The notes: generated by a model not told the origin, from the sequence alone. Numbered from the stretch's first letter, positions 29,445 to 41,201 are shown. The stretch: DNA of 61,602 nt from Staphylococcus petrasii (GCF_002902565.1 NZ_PPRC01000032.1:1-61602), one strand, 5' to 3'. Made by a program: numbers and translations.

Positions 29445-32075
29445 CTATGCTTTTAATTGTTCAATTCTAGTTTTAACACCATCATATTTTTCTTGATAAC
29501 GTTGTTGTTTTTCTCTTTCTTCGTTAATAACTTTTTCAGGCGCTTTATTTACAAAGTTCTCATTAGATAATTTTTTGTCTACTCTATCTAATTCTTTTTG
29601 TAATTTATCTAATTCTTTTTCAAGACGAGCGATTTCTTTATCCATATCGATTAAGCCTTCTAAAGGAAGAACGACTTTACCCGCTTCAATGACTGATGTC
29701 ATTGCTTTTTCTGGAATATCAATATTTGTATCAATAATTAACTCGCTTGGGTTACAGAATTTATGAAGATAATCTGCATTTTCATTAAGTGTCGCTTTTA
29801 CATCTTCATCTTTTGCTTGGATGAAAATTGGTATAGATTTAGAAAGCGGTGTATTAACTTCAACACGAGATTGTCTAACTGATTTAATAATTTCAACAAG
29901 TTGTTGCATTGTTTGTTTACTATCTTCAAAACTCAATTCTTCTTTAACAGTTGGCCAAGATGCTTTTACAATTGTTTCTCCTTCATGAGGAAGACTTTGC
30001 CAAATCTTTTCAGTGACAAATGGCATGAATGGATGTAACATACGCATAATTTGGTCTAATGTGTAACTTAATACTGAACGTGTTGTTTGTTTTTGCGCTT
30101 CATCGTCACCATTCATTGGGATTTTACTCATTTCGATATACCAATCACAGAATTCGTCCCAAATAAAGTTATATAATGCTCGGCCTACTTCACCAAACTC
30201 ATATTTATCACTTAAGTGAGTTACTGTTTCAATTGTTTCATTTAAACGCGTTAAAATCCATTTATCTGCTAGAGATAAATTGCCAGATAAATCAATATCG
30301 TTGTAGTTAAAGTCATCACCAATGTTCATTAAACTGAAACGTGCACCGTTCCAAATTTTATTGATGAAGTTCCATACTGATTCAACTTTTTCAGTAGAAT
30401 AACGTAAATCATGACCTGGAGATGAACCAGTTGCTAGGAAGTAACGTAAGCTGTCTGCACCGTATTCTTCGATAACATCCATTGGGTCAACACCATTACC
30501 TAATGATTTACTCATCTTACGACCATCTTCAGCACGAACTAAACCGTGTAATAATACGTCGTTAAATGGACGGCGATCAGTGAATTCTAATCCTTGGAAA
30601 ATCATTCTCGCTACCCAGAAGAAGATAATGTCATATCCTGTTACAAGCGCATTTGTAGGATAATAACGTTTAAAGTCTTCTGCTTCTTCATTTGGCCAAC
30701 CAAGTGTTGAGAATGGCCATAATGCACTTGAGAACCAAGTATCTAATACATCTTCATCTTGTTCCCAATTTTCAATGTCTTGTGGTGCTTCTTCGCCAAC
30801 ATATAGTTCGCCTGTTTCTTTATGATACCAAGCTGGAATTTGATGGCCCCACCATAATTGACGAGAAATCGTCCAGTCTCTAATTTCCTCCATCCAGCGA
30901 TTGAAAGTATTCTCAAAGCGAGGTGGATAGAAATCAATACGATCATCTGTTTTTTGATTATCTAATGCTCTTTGAGCAAGTGGTTTCATTTTAACGAACC
31001 ATTGTGTAGATAAATATGGTTCAACTACAGCACCCGTACGTTCTGAGTGACCTACTGAATGCATGTGTTCTTCAATTTTGATAACTAAATCTTGTGCTTT
31101 TAAATCTTCAACTAATTGTTTACGGCATTCGAAGCGGTCTAAACCAGCATATTTATCAGCTTTATCGTTCATTTTACCGTTTTCATCCATAACGATAATA
31201 TTTTCTAAGTCATGACGTTGTCCAATTTCAAAGTCATTTGGATCGTGTGCAGGCGTTACTTTCATTGCACCACTACCGAATTCAATATCAACATATTCAT
31301 CTGCTAAAATTGGTAATTCACGGCCAACGATAGGTAAAATAACTTTTTTACCAATAACATCTTTATAACGTTCATCATTAGGGTTAACAACAATTGCTGT
31401 ATCACCTAACATTGTTTCAGGACGTGTAGTAGCAATTTCGATATATCCTTCGCCATCAGCATATGGATATTTGAAATGATAGAAGTGGCCTTGAACATCT
31501 TCATGGATTACTTCAATATCTGATAATGCCGTTCTCGCTTCTGGATCCCAGTTGATAATACGCTCTCCACGATAAATAATACCTTTATTGTATAAGTCAA
31601 CAAATACTTTTCTAACAGCTTGGCTTAAGCCATCATCTAAAGTAAATCGTTCTCTGCTATAGTCTAAACCTAAACCTAATTTAGCCCATTGTTGACGAAT
31701 AAATGAAGCATATTCTTCTTTCCAAGACCATGCATGTTCTAAGAATTTCTCACGGCCAATATCATGACGAGAAATACCTTGCTCTTTTAATTTCGCATCT
31801 ACTTTAGCTTGTGTTGCAATGCCGGCATGGTCCATACCTGGAAGATATAGCGTGTCATAGCCTTGCATTCTTTTCATACGTGTAATAATATCTTGTAACG
31901 TTGTATCCCATGCGTGACCAAGATGTAATTTACCAGTTACATTTGGTGGAGGAATAACAATCGTATAAGTTTCTTTTGATTTATCTTCTGAGGGTTTGAA
32001 ATACCCGTTTTTTACCCATTCTTCGTAACGACCCGCTTCAACTTCACGCGGGTTATACTTAGGTTCCATGTTCAT
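29445..32075 (-). CDS. valS: Valyl-tRNA synthetase
   Basis: An 876-residue class Ia synthetase. The HIGH motif is in [15 protein letters not shown], and the KMSKS motif is in [12 protein letters not shown]. The CP1 editing domain lies between them ([18 protein letters not shown]). An anticodon-binding helical bundle follows, then a C-terminal coiled coil (about 810-876; [20 protein letters not shown]) that binds tRNA-Val. It has a T-box leader upstream. Confidence 0.98.
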   Translation of the reverse strand: MNMEPKYNPREVEAGRYEEWVKNGYFKPSEDKSKETYTIVIPPPNVTGKLHLGHAWDTTLQDIITRMKRMQGYDTLYLPGMDHAGIATQAKVDAKLKEQGISRHDIGREKFLEHAWSWKEEYASFIRQQWAKLGLGLDYSRERFTLDDGLSQAVRKVFVDLYNKGIIYRGERIINWDPEARTALSDIEVIHEDVQGHFYHFKYPYADGEGYIEIATTRPETMLGDTAIVVNPNDERYKDVIGKKVILPIVGRELPILADEYVDIEFGSGAMKVTPAHDPNDFEIGQRHDLENIIVMDENGKMNDKADKYAGLDRFECRKQLVEDLKAQDLVIKIEEHMHSVGHSERTGAVVEPYLSTQWFVKMKPLAQRALDNQKTDDRIDFYPPRFENTFNRWMEEIRDWTISRQLWWGHQIPAWYHKETGELYVGEEAPQDIENWEQDEDVLDTWFSSALWPFSTLGWPNEEAEDFKRYYPTNALVTGYDIIFFWVARMIFQGLEFTDRRPFNDVLLHGLVRAEDGRKMSKSLGNGVDPMDVIEEYGADSLRYFLATGSSPGHDLRYSTEKVESVWNFINKIWNGARFSLMNIGDDFNYNDIDLSGNLSLADKWILTRLNETIETVTHLSDKYEFGEVGRALYNFIWDEFCDWYIEMSKIPMNGDDEAQKQTTRSVLSYTLDQIMRMLHPFMPFVTEKIWQSLPHEGETIVKASWPTVKEELSFEDSKQTMQQLVEIIKSVRQSRVEVNTPLSKSIPIFIQAKDEDVKATLNENADYLHKFCNPSELIIDTNIDIPEKAMTSVIEAGKVVLPLEGLIDMDKEIARLEKELDKLQKELDRVDKKLSNENFVNKAPEKVINEEREKQQRYQEKYDGVKTRIEQLKA

Positions 32076-32094
32076 AGAAAAAACCTCCTAATTA

Positions 32095-32352
32095 TAAAAA
32101 AACACCCCTCCTAAAAAATAGGACGGATGTTCCGTGGTACCACCTAAATTCAAGACTAAAATTCTCAATTGAAAACTTTAACCTTGCACTTAATTATGAT
32201 TAACGCTCAAACACGCTTTTATTTACTCTATATATGTTCAATAAAAGTTCAAGTGGGCTACCTTCAGTAAGAACGCTATACATATTTCCACCAACCATAT
32301 GCTCTCTTTGCTACCATTCAAACTTACTCTTCCCATAAATATATTTAATTAC
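32095..32352 (-). promoter_or_regulatory. T-box leader of valS
   Basis: The T-box motif AGGTGGTACCACGG is at 32132-32145 (minus strand), a variant of the AGGGTGGTACCGCG consensus. The terminator stem uses CCGTCCTA and TAGGAGGGG around a T-rich loop, followed by seven T. A candidate specifier GTA (Val) is at 32259-32261, in the context GAAGGTAGCCC. tRNA-Val availability should decide read-through. Confidence 0.85.
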
Positions 32353-32358
32353 TTATTT

Positions 32359-32387
32359 ATAGTATAATGGAAAGCCTAATAAGTCAA
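32359..32387. promoter_or_regulatory. Overlapping divergent promoters for valS and tag
   Basis: Minus strand: TTGACT (32382-32387) with TATACT (32361-32366, 15-base spacing) or TACTAT (32359-32364, 17-base spacing). Plus strand: a TATAAT at 32363-32368 for tag with only a weak -35. The two -10 boxes occupy the same bases. Confidence 0.6.
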
Positions 32388-32405
32388 TCTCTTGGAGGTA
32401 TATTT

Positions 32406-32966
32406 ATGAACGAATGTGCGTTCGGCACGAAGGATCCTATTTATCTTGATTACCATGACCACGTTTGGGGACAGCCACTATATGATAGTAAAGCGCTGTT
32501 CAAATTATTGGCGTTAGAGTCTCAACATGCTGGCTTGTCTTGGTTAACGATTTTAAAGAAAAAGGCCTCCTATGAAGAAGCTTTTTATAATTTTGAACCA
32601 AAAAAAGTAGCACGTATGACGGACGAGGATATTGATAAATTAATGGAATTTCCTAACATAGTGCATAATCGTAAAAAATTAGAAGCTATCGTATCTCAAG
32701 CAAAAGGCTATTTTGAAATCGAAAAAGACTATAGTAGTTTTAGCGATTACTTATGGTCATATGTGGATCATCAACCAATCGACTTACATTATCAACACGC
32801 ATCTGACAGAATTACTGTTGATGAGCGTGCTACACAATTATCTAAAGACTTAAAGAAATATGGTTTTAAATTTTTAGGTCCAGTGACTGTTTTTTCATTT
32901 TTAGAAGCAGCTGGATTATATGACGCACACTTAGAAAGTTGCCCTTATAAGCCTAAACATAAATAA
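32406..32966 (+). CDS. tag: Tag, 3-methyladenine DNA glycosylase I
   Basis: A 186-residue HhH-family glycosylase that removes N3-methyladenine from alkylated DNA. Conserved blocks are CAFGTKDPIYLDYHDHVWGQP, FKLLALESQHAGLSWLTIL (including the catalytic-pocket Glu), and the C-terminal zinc-like LYDAHLESCPY. Cys near the N-terminus and His residues at the C-terminus form the zinc site in this family. The ATG at 32406 has GGAGG eight bases upstream; the longer frame would read through the promoter. Divergent from valS. Confidence 0.93.
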   Translation: MNECAFGTKDPIYLDYHDHVWGQPLYDSKALFKLLALESQHAGLSWLTILKKKASYEEAFYNFEPKKVARMTDEDIDKLMEFPNIVHNRKKLEAIVSQAKGYFEIEKDYSSFSDYLWSYVDHQPIDLHYQHASDRITVDERATQLSKDLKKYGFKFLGPVTVFSFLEAAGLYDAHLESCPYKPKHK

Positions 32967-33008
32967 AAAAATAGCGAATGCTCGTAAAATCGAGTGTTCG
33001 CTATTTTT
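32966..33008. terminator. Bidirectional terminator between tag and the AbrB-family gene
   Basis: AAAATAGCGAATGCTCG pairs with CGAGTGTTCGCTATTTT with one G-T mismatch, and A- and T-runs flank it on both sides. It overlaps the stop codons of both convergent genes. Confidence 0.88.
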
Positions 33009-34062
33009 TTAAATTCTTTTTCATGAAAAATCCAATTATCGGAGCGACGAAAAATAATATAAAGAAAATCCTAAATATATGGAAACTTGAAATCATCGCT
33101 ACATCTGCACCTGTGGCTATAGCAACTAGTACAATTTGACTCATTCCTCCAGGCGCGCCCCCTAGAAATAACTCATTCATTGAATTATGAGTGAATAAAT
33201 GTACGATAAATACCATTACAAATGCGCTAAGAATTAAAAGGACATTTTGATAAATTATCGCTATGGCAAGACGCCCTTTCAAATCTCCTAATAATTTAGC
33301 AATTTGGAGTCCAATTCTAATCATATATATCAACTGTGCTGATGCAAGAATGCCATTGTCTAGCGTGAATGTAGCATGTGTAGTTAAATTCCAAACTACT
33401 AAGACAGCTATTGGCGCTAATAATTGTTTAGTTGGAAAATGGATCTTCGCCATTATAAAGTACACAATGCCAATTGTAATAGCTAAAAATAGAATTTGCG
33501 AAATATTTAAAGTTTCAGTTAACGGTGGCGCCTTACTTACAGTTTGATTGTTACCCTGTCCATTACTGAAAAAATATGAGATAAATGGAACTAAGACAAC
33601 CACAAATATAACGCGAGATGTTTGTGTTAAACTCACCACAAGAATGTTGGCCCTTTTATTTTCCTCGGCCATAATTAGCATTTGACTAAGCGCACCTGGA
33701 ATAACACTTAATATTGCTGTTTCCGTATTGACTTGAGCTATTTTTTTGAAAAAGTATGCAATTAATAAAGAAAGCAATATCAGTAATATTGTGACAACTA
33801 CTATCGTTGACCAATCATTTTTTATATCATTGATAACTTTCTTTGTAAAAGTAGAACCTATTTGGACCCCTAGTAAAATTAAACCAATCTGACTAAACCA
33901 AAATGGCCATTGTACTCTCAACTTAAACACTTTCACTACTAATATAGCAGCAATAATGGGGCCAAACATGAACGGTAAAAGGATATGAGCAAAATATAAA
34001 ATTAAACTCATAACGACTGCGGTAACAAATAAAATTAAATTATTACGCCATAATACCCACAT
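33001..34062 (-). CDS. AbrB-family (PF05145-type) membrane protein
   Basis: A 353-residue polytopic protein with about ten membrane segments. Two internally repeated motifs are visible, SVIPGALSQMLIMAEE and GGAPGGMSQIVLVAIATGAD, so it is a duplicated six- or five-helix fold. This is the membrane family named AbrB (ammonia monooxygenase-like), unrelated to the AbrB transcription factor. Substrate unknown; transport is an inference from the fold. It lies between tag and hemL, as in S. aureus, but has a terminator on each side. Confidence 0.85.
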   Translation of the reverse strand: MWVLWRNNLILFVTAVVMSLILYFAHILLPFMFGPIIAAILVVKVFKLRVQWPFWFSQIGLILLGVQIGSTFTKKVINDIKNDWSTIVVVTILLILLSLLIAYFFKKIAQVNTETAILSVIPGALSQMLIMAEENKRANILVVSLTQTSRVIFVVVLVPFISYFFSNGQGNNQTVSKAPPLTETLNISQILFLAITIGIVYFIMAKIHFPTKQLLAPIAVLVVWNLTTHATFTLDNGILASAQLIYMIRIGLQIAKLLGDLKGRLAIAIIYQNVLLILSAFVMVFIVHLFTHNSMNELFLGGAPGGMSQIVLVAIATGADVAMISSFHIFRIFFILFFVAPIIGFFMKKNLKK

Positions 34063-34083
34063 TAACGCTCACTTCTTTCATTA

Positions 34084-34115
34084 AAAAGAAGGTTAAGACT
34101 ATAGTCTTAACCTTC
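34084..34115 (-). terminator. hem operon terminator
   Basis: A perfect 14-bp palindrome (34088-34115; GAAGGTTAAGACTA and its complement) with essentially no loop, then TTTTTAA on the minus strand. It ends the hemA-to-hemL operon. Confidence 0.85.
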
Positions 34116-34132
34116 CATCATTTTATATTAAA

Positions 34133-35416
34133 TTATACAATGCGACTTAATGCAGTATCAAATGCTTGAATTGTTTTTTCAATATCTTCTTTAGTGTGGG
34201 CTGTAGATAAGAATGTACCTTCAAATTGTGATGGTGGTAAGAAGATACCTTCTTTAGCCATTTCACGATACATATTGCTAAAGAGTTCTAAGTCACTCTT
34301 ATTCGCTTCGTCAAAGTTAGTTACTGGGCCTTCATTTAAGAAGTAACCAATCATTGAGCCCGCTCTATTAACTGTAATAGGCACATTATGTTTCGCAAAG
34401 ACTTCTTTTAAACCTTTTTCTAAAATATCTCCAAGTTCTTGGAAATACTCGTAAGATTCTGGAGTTAATTGACTAAGTGTTTCATATCCACTAGTCATAG
34501 CTAAGGGGTTACCTGATAACGTACCAGCTTGATAAATGTTACCTACAGGTGCAATGCTATCCATAATTTCTTTTTTACCACCAAAGGCACCTACTGGTAA
34601 GCCACCGCCAATTACTTTTCCTAAACAAGTAATATCAGGTGTTACACCAAAGTAACCTTGCGCACAATTATAGCCTACACGGAAACCAGTCATTACTTCG
34701 TCAAAGATAAGTAATGAACCATATTCAGAAGTAATATCTCTAAGTCCTTGTAAGAAACCTTCTAAAGGTGGCACTACGCCCATGTTACCTGCAACAGGTT
34801 CTACAATTACACCTGCAATATCGTCGCCATAATTTTCAAAAGCAACTTTAATTGCATCTAAATCATTGTAAGGTACAGTAATTGTGTTTTTGGCAGTACC
34901 TTCTGGCACACCTGGAGAGTCAGGTAAACCTAATGTCGCTACGCCAGAACCCGCTTTAATAAGCAATGAGTCACTATGTCCATGATAGCAACCTTCAAAT
35001 TTAACGATTTTGTTTCTACCTGTGTAACCACGTGCAAGTCTTAACGCAGCTAATGTAGCTTCAGTTCCTGATGACACCATACGTACTTTTTCAATAGATG
35101 GTACGCGGTCAATAACTAATTCAGCTAATCGATTCTCTTCAAGTGTAGAAGCACCAAAGCTTGTACCTTTATCTACCGCTTCATGTAACTTCTCAATCAC
35201 TTGTTTATTTTTGTGTCCTAAGATTAAAGGACCCCAACTTAATACGTAATCGATATATTCATTACCATCGATATCATAGATTCTAGAACCTTCCGCATGA
35301 TCCATAAAAATCGCTGGTGTATCTACAGATTTAAATGCTCTTACTGGGCTATTCACCCCACCAGGCATTAAATTTTCCGCAATTTTCATTGCTTCTTGTG
35401 ATTTCTCGTAACCCAT
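34133..35416 (-). CDS. hemL: Glutamate-1-semialdehyde 2,1-aminomutase
   Basis: A 427-residue PLP enzyme, class III aminotransferase fold, making 5-aminolevulinate. The PLP-binding lysine is in [17 protein letters not shown]. The substrate loop [17 protein letters not shown] and the [17 protein letters not shown] segment are typical. It receives its unstable substrate from HemA, the first gene of the same operon. It is the last gene, 26 bases after hemB, ahead of the operon terminator. Confidence 0.97.
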   Translation of the reverse strand: MGYEKSQEAMKIAENLMPGGVNSPVRAFKSVDTPAIFMDHAEGSRIYDIDGNEYIDYVLSWGPLILGHKNKQVIEKLHEAVDKGTSFGASTLEENRLAELVIDRVPSIEKVRMVSSGTEATLAALRLARGYTGRNKIVKFEGCYHGHSDSLLIKAGSGVATLGLPDSPGVPEGTAKNTITVPYNDLDAIKVAFENYGDDIAGVIVEPVAGNMGVVPPLEGFLQGLRDITSEYGSLLIFDEVMTGFRVGYNCAQGYFGVTPDITCLGKVIGGGLPVGAFGGKKEIMDSIAPVGNIYQAGTLSGNPLAMTSGYETLSQLTPESYEYFQELGDILEKGLKEVFAKHNVPITVNRAGSMIGYFLNEGPVTNFDEANKSDLELFSNMYREMAKEGIFLPPSQFEGTFLSTAHTKEDIEKTIQAFDTALSRIV

Positions 35417-35442
35417 ATTTAGTCCTCCTTTTCAAAAAATAA

Positions 35443-36417
35443 TTATTTATCTAAATAACGGCAAATATCTTTCGCAAAGTAAGTGATAATCATATCAGCG
35501 CCTGCACGTTTCATTGAAACCATTTGTTCCATTACTACGCGTTCTTCGTCAATCCAACCATTGAGTGAAGCGGCTTTAGTCATTGCATATTCACCACTAA
35601 CATTATATGCAACAACAGGAATATTTGTATTATTTTTAACATCTCTAACGATATCTAGGTAACTTAACGCAGGTTTAACGATCATCATATCTGCGCCCTC
35701 TTTCAAGTCACTTTCTAATTCTCTTAAAGCTTCTAAGCGATTGGCAGGATCCATTTGATATGTTTTTCTATCTCCAAATGAAGGGGCAGAATCTGCAGCA
35801 TCTCTAAATGGACCGAAGAAGCTTGAAGCATATTTAATACCATAACTCATAATAGGAACATTATAATAGCCCGCTTCATCTAAACCTTGACGAATTTCAG
35901 TTACGAAGCCATCCATCATGTTACTTGGAGCGATAATATCAGCACCAGCTTCAACTTGTGAAACAGCCGTTTTCACTAATAATGGTAATGATTTATCATT
36001 ATCAACGTCGTGTGTGTGATCATCAATTAAACCACAGTGACCGTGGTCAGTGTATTCACATAGGCAAGTATCTGCTACGATGAGTAAATCCTCATGTAAT
36101 GATTTAGCTTTACGAGTTGCTTCTTGAACAATTCCGTTATGATCGTAAGCACCTGAGCCAACTTCATCTTTCTCGTTTGGTACACCAAAGAACATAATAG
36201 CTCTAATACCTAAATCGTAGGCTTCGTTAATTTCGTCATCTAAAAGGTTTAGACTAATTTGATATACGCCAGGTAAAGATTTAATTTCACTTTTAACATT
36301 GTCTTTTTCTACTACAAAGATAGGGTAAATTAAATCTTCTTTTCTCACATGGTTTTCTCTAACTAAACTACGCATTGACTCTGAAGAGCGTAATCTTCTG
36401 TGTCTATCAAATTTCAT
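35443..36417 (-). CDS. hemB: Porphobilinogen synthase (5-aminolevulinate dehydratase)
   Basis: A 324-residue TIM-barrel enzyme that joins two 5-aminolevulinates. The zinc-binding cysteine cluster is [14 protein letters not shown]. The two Schiff-base lysines are in [16 protein letters not shown] and [11 protein letters not shown]. The presence of all cysteines indicates the zinc-dependent type. It overlaps hemD by one base. Confidence 0.97.
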   Translation of the reverse strand: MKFDRHRRLRSSESMRSLVRENHVRKEDLIYPIFVVEKDNVKSEIKSLPGVYQISLNLLDDEINEAYDLGIRAIMFFGVPNEKDEVGSGAYDHNGIVQEATRKAKSLHEDLLIVADTCLCEYTDHGHCGLIDDHTHDVDNDKSLPLLVKTAVSQVEAGADIIAPSNMMDGFVTEIRQGLDEAGYYNVPIMSYGIKYASSFFGPFRDAADSAPSFGDRKTYQMDPANRLEALRELESDLKEGADMMIVKPALSYLDIVRDVKNNTNIPVVAYNVSGEYAMTKAASLNGWIDEERVVMEQMVSMKRAGADMIITYFAKDICRYLDK

Positions 36418-37088
36418 TATTTATTCCTACTTTCTATAACTTTATTAATAAGTGCTTCTGCCGTCTGTTTATCAGCTATATATGGTTCGATACTATACTC
36501 CCTTAATGTATCTGCAGTTTGATGACCGATTGCATAATATTGATTAAAGTCAGACGGAAGTCCTTCATTAAAATAATAACGCACTACCGACGAACTTGAA
36601 AACGTAAGTGCTTCAATTTCATTATTATTTATCATATTTATGACATCATGAATATTCTTCTTGTGAGGAATAGGCTTGTATAAGTCAATCTTCACTACAT
36701 CATTATTGATGGTTAATTGTTGTTGTAATTTAGGACGCGCTTGTGCACTGCTTGGTATCAAGACTTTCTGGCCTTGTATTTTTAAATCATTTAATAAGCC
36801 TTCTTGAGAAAAATCTTCTGGTACAAAGTCTACATTAATATTTAAATCACGGCATAGTTGCGCAGTTTTAGTTCCTATTACAGCAATATGTTTAACTTGA
36901 AGTTTATCCATATATGGTTGGAATAAACTCACTGCATTTTTTGACGTAAAAATAAGCCAGTCATAGTTATTCTGCAATAGTCGAGCATCAATCTCAAGTG
37001 GTTGTATTTGGATAAAAGGCTTATGCACAATTTCCACTAAATCACTTTGTATTTTACTCGTTTGCGTCATTACTATAACTGGTTTCAT
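36417..37088 (-). CDS. hemD: Uroporphyrinogen-III synthase
   Basis: A 223-residue two-domain enzyme that closes and isomerises hydroxymethylbilane. HemD is poorly conserved; here the recognisable parts are [26 protein letters not shown] and the C-terminal [13 protein letters not shown] and [13 protein letters not shown]. Identity is also supported by its place between hemC and hemB in a complete haem operon. Confidence 0.92.
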   Translation of the reverse strand: MKPVIVMTQTSKIQSDLVEIVHKPFIQIQPLEIDARLLQNNYDWLIFTSKNAVSLFQPYMDKLQVKHIAVIGTKTAQLCRDLNINVDFVPEDFSQEGLLNDLKIQGQKVLIPSSAQARPKLQQQLTINNDVVKIDLYKPIPHKKNIHDVINMINNNEIEALTFSSSSVVRYYFNEGLPSDFNQYYAIGHQTADTLREYSIEPYIADKQTAEALINKVIESRNK

Positions 37089-37137
37089 TTGTTTTTACAC
37101 CTCTAAATTTTGTATTAATGTTTAAATACATTAACTA

Positions 37138-38070
37138 TTAGTGTGGTTGTTCTTCATTTAGCTTTCTAATAATTTCATATGCACCTTGTTCGATAAGCAC
37201 ATCACTAACTTTTTTACCTAATGCTACTGGATCTGTACCTACTACAGTGTGCTCATATCTCTCTGTGCCATCTGGTGTCATAATTAAGCCAGTGAATTCA
37301 ATTTCTCCATTTGAATTATTAGTAGCATAACCACCAATAGGCACTTGGCAACTGCCATCCATAGCTGCTAGGAATGTACGTTCAGCTGTAACACAATCTG
37401 CCACTTGCTTGTTATGAACTTTTTGTAGTAATTCTAATAACTCTTTATCGTCACTACGACATTCAATACCTAATGCGCCTTGGCCAATTGCAGGTAAAAG
37501 AACATCTTTATCAAGATAAGTAGTTACAATGTCATCAGACCAGCCCATACGACGTAAACCTGCAGCAGCTAAAATGATTGCATCATAATCTTCAGTTTCT
37601 AATTTATGAAGTCGAGTATCAATATTTCCACGAATCCATTTTATTTTTAAATTAGGATATTTAGATAATATTTGTGCGCCTCGTCTTAATGAACTAGTAC
37701 CAATTATACTGCCATCAGGTAATTCATTTAAAGGCGTGTGGTTTTTAGAAATATACGCATCAAAAGGCACTTCTCTATCGGGGATACAACCTAATGTAAG
37801 GCCTTCTGGAATAATACTTGGAACATCTTTTAAGGAATGAATTGCCATATCAATGTCTTTATTAAACAACTCATGTTGAATTTCTTTAACGAAAAGACCT
37901 TTACCCCCAACTTTTGATAGTTGTTTATCTACAATTCGGTCCCCTTTAGTGACAATTTCCTTTATTTCTATATCTAAAGTCGGATCCACTTCTTTAAGTT
38001 TATCAATAAATTGTTGACTTTGCGTTAAAGCAAGTTTGCTTCTTCGCGAACCTACAACTAATTTGCGCAT
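37138..38070 (-). CDS. hemC: Hydroxymethylbilane synthase (porphobilinogen deaminase)
   Basis: A 310-residue enzyme that polymerises four porphobilinogens on a covalently held dipyrromethane cofactor. The cofactor-binding Cys is in [13 protein letters not shown]. The N-terminal [18 protein letters not shown] and the catalytic Asp in [11 protein letters not shown] are intact. It lies 49 bases ahead of hemD and 29 after hemX. Confidence 0.97.
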   Translation of the reverse strand: MRKLVVGSRRSKLALTQSQQFIDKLKEVDPTLDIEIKEIVTKGDRIVDKQLSKVGGKGLFVKEIQHELFNKDIDMAIHSLKDVPSIIPEGLTLGCIPDREVPFDAYISKNHTPLNELPDGSIIGTSSLRRGAQILSKYPNLKIKWIRGNIDTRLHKLETEDYDAIILAAAGLRRMGWSDDIVTTYLDKDVLLPAIGQGALGIECRSDDKELLELLQKVHNKQVADCVTAERTFLAAMDGSCQVPIGGYATNNSNGEIEFTGLIMTPDGTERYEHTVVGTDPVALGKKVSDVLIEQGAYEIIRKLNEEQPH

Positions 38071-38099
38071 ACGTGCTGCCTCCTATTGCTTTTCAAAAA

Positions 38100-38912
38100 T
38101 TAAGTGAAATGAGCTGTAAAAAATAAATTAATCATACATAAGCAAAATAACACAATATTAAAGTAAATTAAATGAATTGATTTGAGCCACTGATTAAGTC
38201 GGATAATAATAAAAATACTATAAAGGATTGTTATGATCGTAGATAGAATCACTTTAGGGTCTGTAAAGATGCTTTCTCCTACTGCATAAAAGCCCCATTG
38301 TGCTCCTAATATAATACTAAAAATTAAAATTATTAGACCACCTAATGATGAATAAAACACAATCTTTTCTAAAGTAGCTACGCTTCCAATTCTAAAATAC
38401 TTCTGGTCAAATTTTTTCTCTCTTAGATTACGATATTGGATGATATATAACAATGCATTAACAAATGCTAAGGCAAAAAATGCATAACTAAGGACAGCTA
38501 AACCAATATGAATTAAGAGTAACTCATTAATTATTGTAACTCTTTGGCCATTCGTAGAATAATGTTCTGGTTGGAAAGTATTCATCATTAATAGGACGAA
38601 TCCTATCACGTTTAAAAAGAATACGGAAAAGCTTAATACTTTCACAACATTTAATATTAACGAAATAGATATAATAATCCATGCCAAAAAGAAAAATACA
38701 TCAAAAAGAGAGTTGAGTGGTATGTGACTATGGGAAGTCATATAAATAGACAAAGAGATTGTTTGTAATATCCAAACAATCCCTAGTGTGTATATACCTA
38801 ACTCTCTTATTTTATAGCTTTTTCTAACGAAATCTATAAAGTAACAAAGAATACTTATTAAATATATGACTAATATAATTTCATGAAATCTAATAAACAG
38901 GGTTTCTTGCAT
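38100..38912 (-). CDS. hemX: HemX, membrane regulator of glutamyl-tRNA reductase
   Basis: A 270-residue protein with about eight membrane segments, belonging to the CcsA/CycX-like cytochrome assembly superfamily. The tryptophan-rich region (ILGAQWGFYAVGESIFTDPKVILS) is recognisable. In staphylococci HemX lowers the amount of HemA protein when haem is plentiful. It lies between hemA and hemC, which fits that role. Confidence 0.9.
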   Translation of the reverse strand: MQETLFIRFHEIILVIYLISILCYFIDFVRKSYKIRELGIYTLGIVWILQTISLSIYMTSHSHIPLNSLFDVFFFLAWIIISISLILNVVKVLSFSVFFLNVIGFVLLMMNTFQPEHYSTNGQRVTIINELLLIHIGLAVLSYAFFALAFVNALLYIIQYRNLREKKFDQKYFRIGSVATLEKIVFYSSLGGLIILIFSIILGAQWGFYAVGESIFTDPKVILSTIITILYSIFIIIRLNQWLKSIHLIYFNIVLFCLCMINLFFTAHFT

Positions 38913-38933
38913 ATTATCACCATATTAATATGC

Positions 38934-40280
38934 TTATTCAAAACTTAAGATATGTCGGACTGAAAGCTCCTTTTCTCTTTCTGCTTTACGCGCTTTAACT
39001 TGTTCGTAAGGATTTTCAGCTTCAATATCAAAGATATTTTGAAATAGCTCTAATTTTTCATTGCTTTTCTTATCATTACTTAATTCTTTAGCCTGTTTAA
39101 TTGGATCTTTTAGCATTTGGTTAATAATACTTTTAGTGTGCTTAGAAATAACGGTGCGTTCTCTATCTGATAAATTAGGAAGCTTTCTATCAATACTTTC
39201 CATTGTTTCAGTTTGGATTGTCATAGCTTTTTCACGTAATGCTCTGATAACTGGCACTACGCCTAACATGTTAACCCAGTCATTATGATTTTGAATTTCA
39301 TTAGGTATTTGATCTGCAATCATTTCTGCAGCCATTTGACGCTCACGTAAGTTGGCATCAACTAATCCTTTCAAATCATCTACATCATAACTAAACACAT
39401 TATCACTAAAGTTAATACCCGGCTCAATATCTCTAGGTACCGCAATATCAATTAACAATAATGATGTAGCTTTTCTAAGCGCTACCGCTTCTTCCATCAT
39501 GCTTTTTGTAATAATAAAATCTGGTGAACTAGTTGAACTAATCACAATATCAGCAGAAGCCAATAAAGTAGGTAAAGAATTAAGTGTATCATATTTAACA
39601 TTATGTTTTTGTGCTAACAATCTTGCATTTTCTTCAGTTCTATTAACGACAGTAATGTTCGAAATACCTGAACCTAATAAGTTAAGTAGTGATAATTCAC
39701 TCATTTCCCCTGCACCAATAATGACAGCTTGTTTACTTTTAAGTTTACCGAATACCTTTTTAGCTAATTCAACAGCTGCATAAGAAACACTCACTGCATT
39801 ATCTGCAATATCAGTTTCACTATGCGCTTTTTTAGCGAAAGTAATTGCTTGTTTAAATAAATGATTAAAAATAGTTCCAGTTGTATTTGTTTCTTGAGCT
39901 AAGAAGAATGCGTCTCTCATTTGTCCAAGAATTTGAGTTTCACCTAATACAATTGAATCTAAGCCAGAAGTGACACGCAATAAATGTTCTACTGCTTCGT
40001 CCCCCACTTTAACTTCTGACATTGCTTTTATATCATCTACTTCAAATCCAAATGAACGTGCTAAAAATCTTTGAATATAGTAACGTCCAGTATGAATTTG
40101 GTCTACAACAGCATATACTTCTGTACGATTACATGTAGATAAAATGACGTTTTCTAAAATAGATTTAGTTTCAAATAAATCTTCATGGGCTAATCGTAAG
40201 GCATCATTTCTAAAAGCAACTTGCTCTCTAAGTGCTACATCGGCTGTACGATGATTTATACTTAAAGCAATAAAATGCAT
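38934..40280 (-). CDS. hemA: Glutamyl-tRNA reductase
   Basis: A 448-residue enzyme that reduces Glu-tRNA to glutamate-1-semialdehyde, the committed step. The catalytic Cys is in [13 protein letters not shown] (about residue 50), the NADPH site in [12 protein letters not shown], and a C-terminal helical dimerisation domain follows. It is the first gene of the six-gene haem operon. An inverted repeat lies in its leader. Confidence 0.97.
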   Translation of the reverse strand: MHFIALSINHRTADVALREQVAFRNDALRLAHEDLFETKSILENVILSTCNRTEVYAVVDQIHTGRYYIQRFLARSFGFEVDDIKAMSEVKVGDEAVEHLLRVTSGLDSIVLGETQILGQMRDAFFLAQETNTTGTIFNHLFKQAITFAKKAHSETDIADNAVSVSYAAVELAKKVFGKLKSKQAVIIGAGEMSELSLLNLLGSGISNITVVNRTEENARLLAQKHNVKYDTLNSLPTLLASADIVISSTSSPDFIITKSMMEEAVALRKATSLLLIDIAVPRDIEPGINFSDNVFSYDVDDLKGLVDANLRERQMAAEMIADQIPNEIQNHNDWVNMLGVVPVIRALREKAMTIQTETMESIDRKLPNLSDRERTVISKHTKSIINQMLKDPIKQAKELSNDKKSNEKLELFQNIFDIEAENPYEQVKARKAEREKELSVRHILSFE

Positions 40281-40295
40281 TTATAACGCCCTCCA

Positions 40296-40319
40296 TATAC
40301 TAACAATACCATTAGTATA
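40296..40319 (-). promoter_or_regulatory. Palindrome in the hemA leader
   Basis: TATACTAA and TTAGTATA are perfectly complementary with an eight-base spacer. On the minus strand the first arm overlaps the best -10 (TATACT at 40314-40319), and the second is followed closely by GGAGGG. It could be an operator or a leader hairpin that affects ribosome binding. Confidence 0.55.
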
Positions 40320-40452
40320 ACATATATACCTTTGATTTTAAGTTGATTGCTCAAATAAATTAGAAAGATTCTAATTTAAAGTCATATTTTTGTCATTAAT
40401 TGACATACTTTTATAATATTGGAATATTTAACTTTAGTAGTAATTATAATTA

Positions 40453-41040
40453 TTATAAATAAGAAGCAATTAAATCCCAAATTTGTTGTTGTTTTGTATT
40501 TTGAATTGATGAATAACTAATAATTGTATCTTCAGGATCTAAGTCTAATTTTTCTTTTATGTTTTTAATATGCTTTTGTACTTTACCTTTAGCTATTTTA
40601 TCTTCTTTCGTACAGATCACTAATGTAGGAATTTCAAAGTGCTTTAGATAATCATACATTAACACATCATCTTCTGTAGGATTATGGCGCAAGTCAACAA
40701 GTTGTATAACTAATTTTAAGCTTTCTCTCTTAGTTAAATATTCTTCAATCATTTTTCCAAACTTTTCTCGTTGAGACTTACTTACTTTCGCATAACCATA
40801 TCCAGGTACATCTACAAAGATTAATTGATCATCAATATTAAAGAAGTTAAGTGTTTGTGTCTTACCTGGCTGTTGTGATGTACGAGCCATATTTTTTCTA
40901 CCAATCATACTATTAATAAATGAAGATTTACCTACATTTGAACGACCACTTAATGCCACTTCGGCTAAGCCAGTTTCTGGATATTGTGCTTCCTGAACTG
41001 CACTGATAATTAAATCTATATTATTAGGATTAATATTCAT
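40453..41040 (-). CDS. engB: EngB/YsxC, ribosome biogenesis GTPase
   Basis: A 195-residue TrmE-Era-EngA-EngB-type GTPase needed for 50S assembly. G1 is [10 protein letters not shown]3 is DVPGYGYA, G4 is CTKEDK (a Thr-Lys variant of NKxD, usual for EngB) and G5 is SYSS. Length is standard. It is downstream of clpX (162 bases away, with a terminator in between), an order conserved in staphylococci. Confidence 0.95.
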   Translation of the reverse strand: MNINPNNIDLIISAVQEAQYPETGLAEVALSGRSNVGKSSFINSMIGRKNMARTSQQPGKTQTLNFFNIDDQLIFVDVPGYGYAKVSKSQREKFGKMIEEYLTKRESLKLVIQLVDLRHNPTEDDVLMYDYLKHFEIPTLVICTKEDKIAKGKVQKHIKNIKEKLDLDPEDTIISYSSIQNTKQQQIWDLIASYL

Positions 41041-41147
41041 ATGTTATCCTCTCTCTTTAAAGTTTATTATAACTGTTTTATTATAATATATTTTGCCCTA
41101 AACCTAAAAGACTATATGATTTCTCAACCGTCTTCTTTTAGGCTAAA

Positions 41148-41184
41148 AAAGAAAAAACCCAAATCTCAAAGAGCGATTTGGGTT
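41148..41184 (-). terminator. clpX terminator
   Basis: AACCCAAATC and GATTTGGGTT form a perfect 10-bp stem (41156-41165 with 41175-41184), followed on the minus strand by TTTTTTC. Confidence 0.88.
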
Positions 41185-41201
41185 TAAATTATGATTATAT
41201 A

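Noticed and set aside
30692-30946. Two short frames opposite and within valS
   Set aside because: Both are shadow frames of the conserved valS catalytic core.
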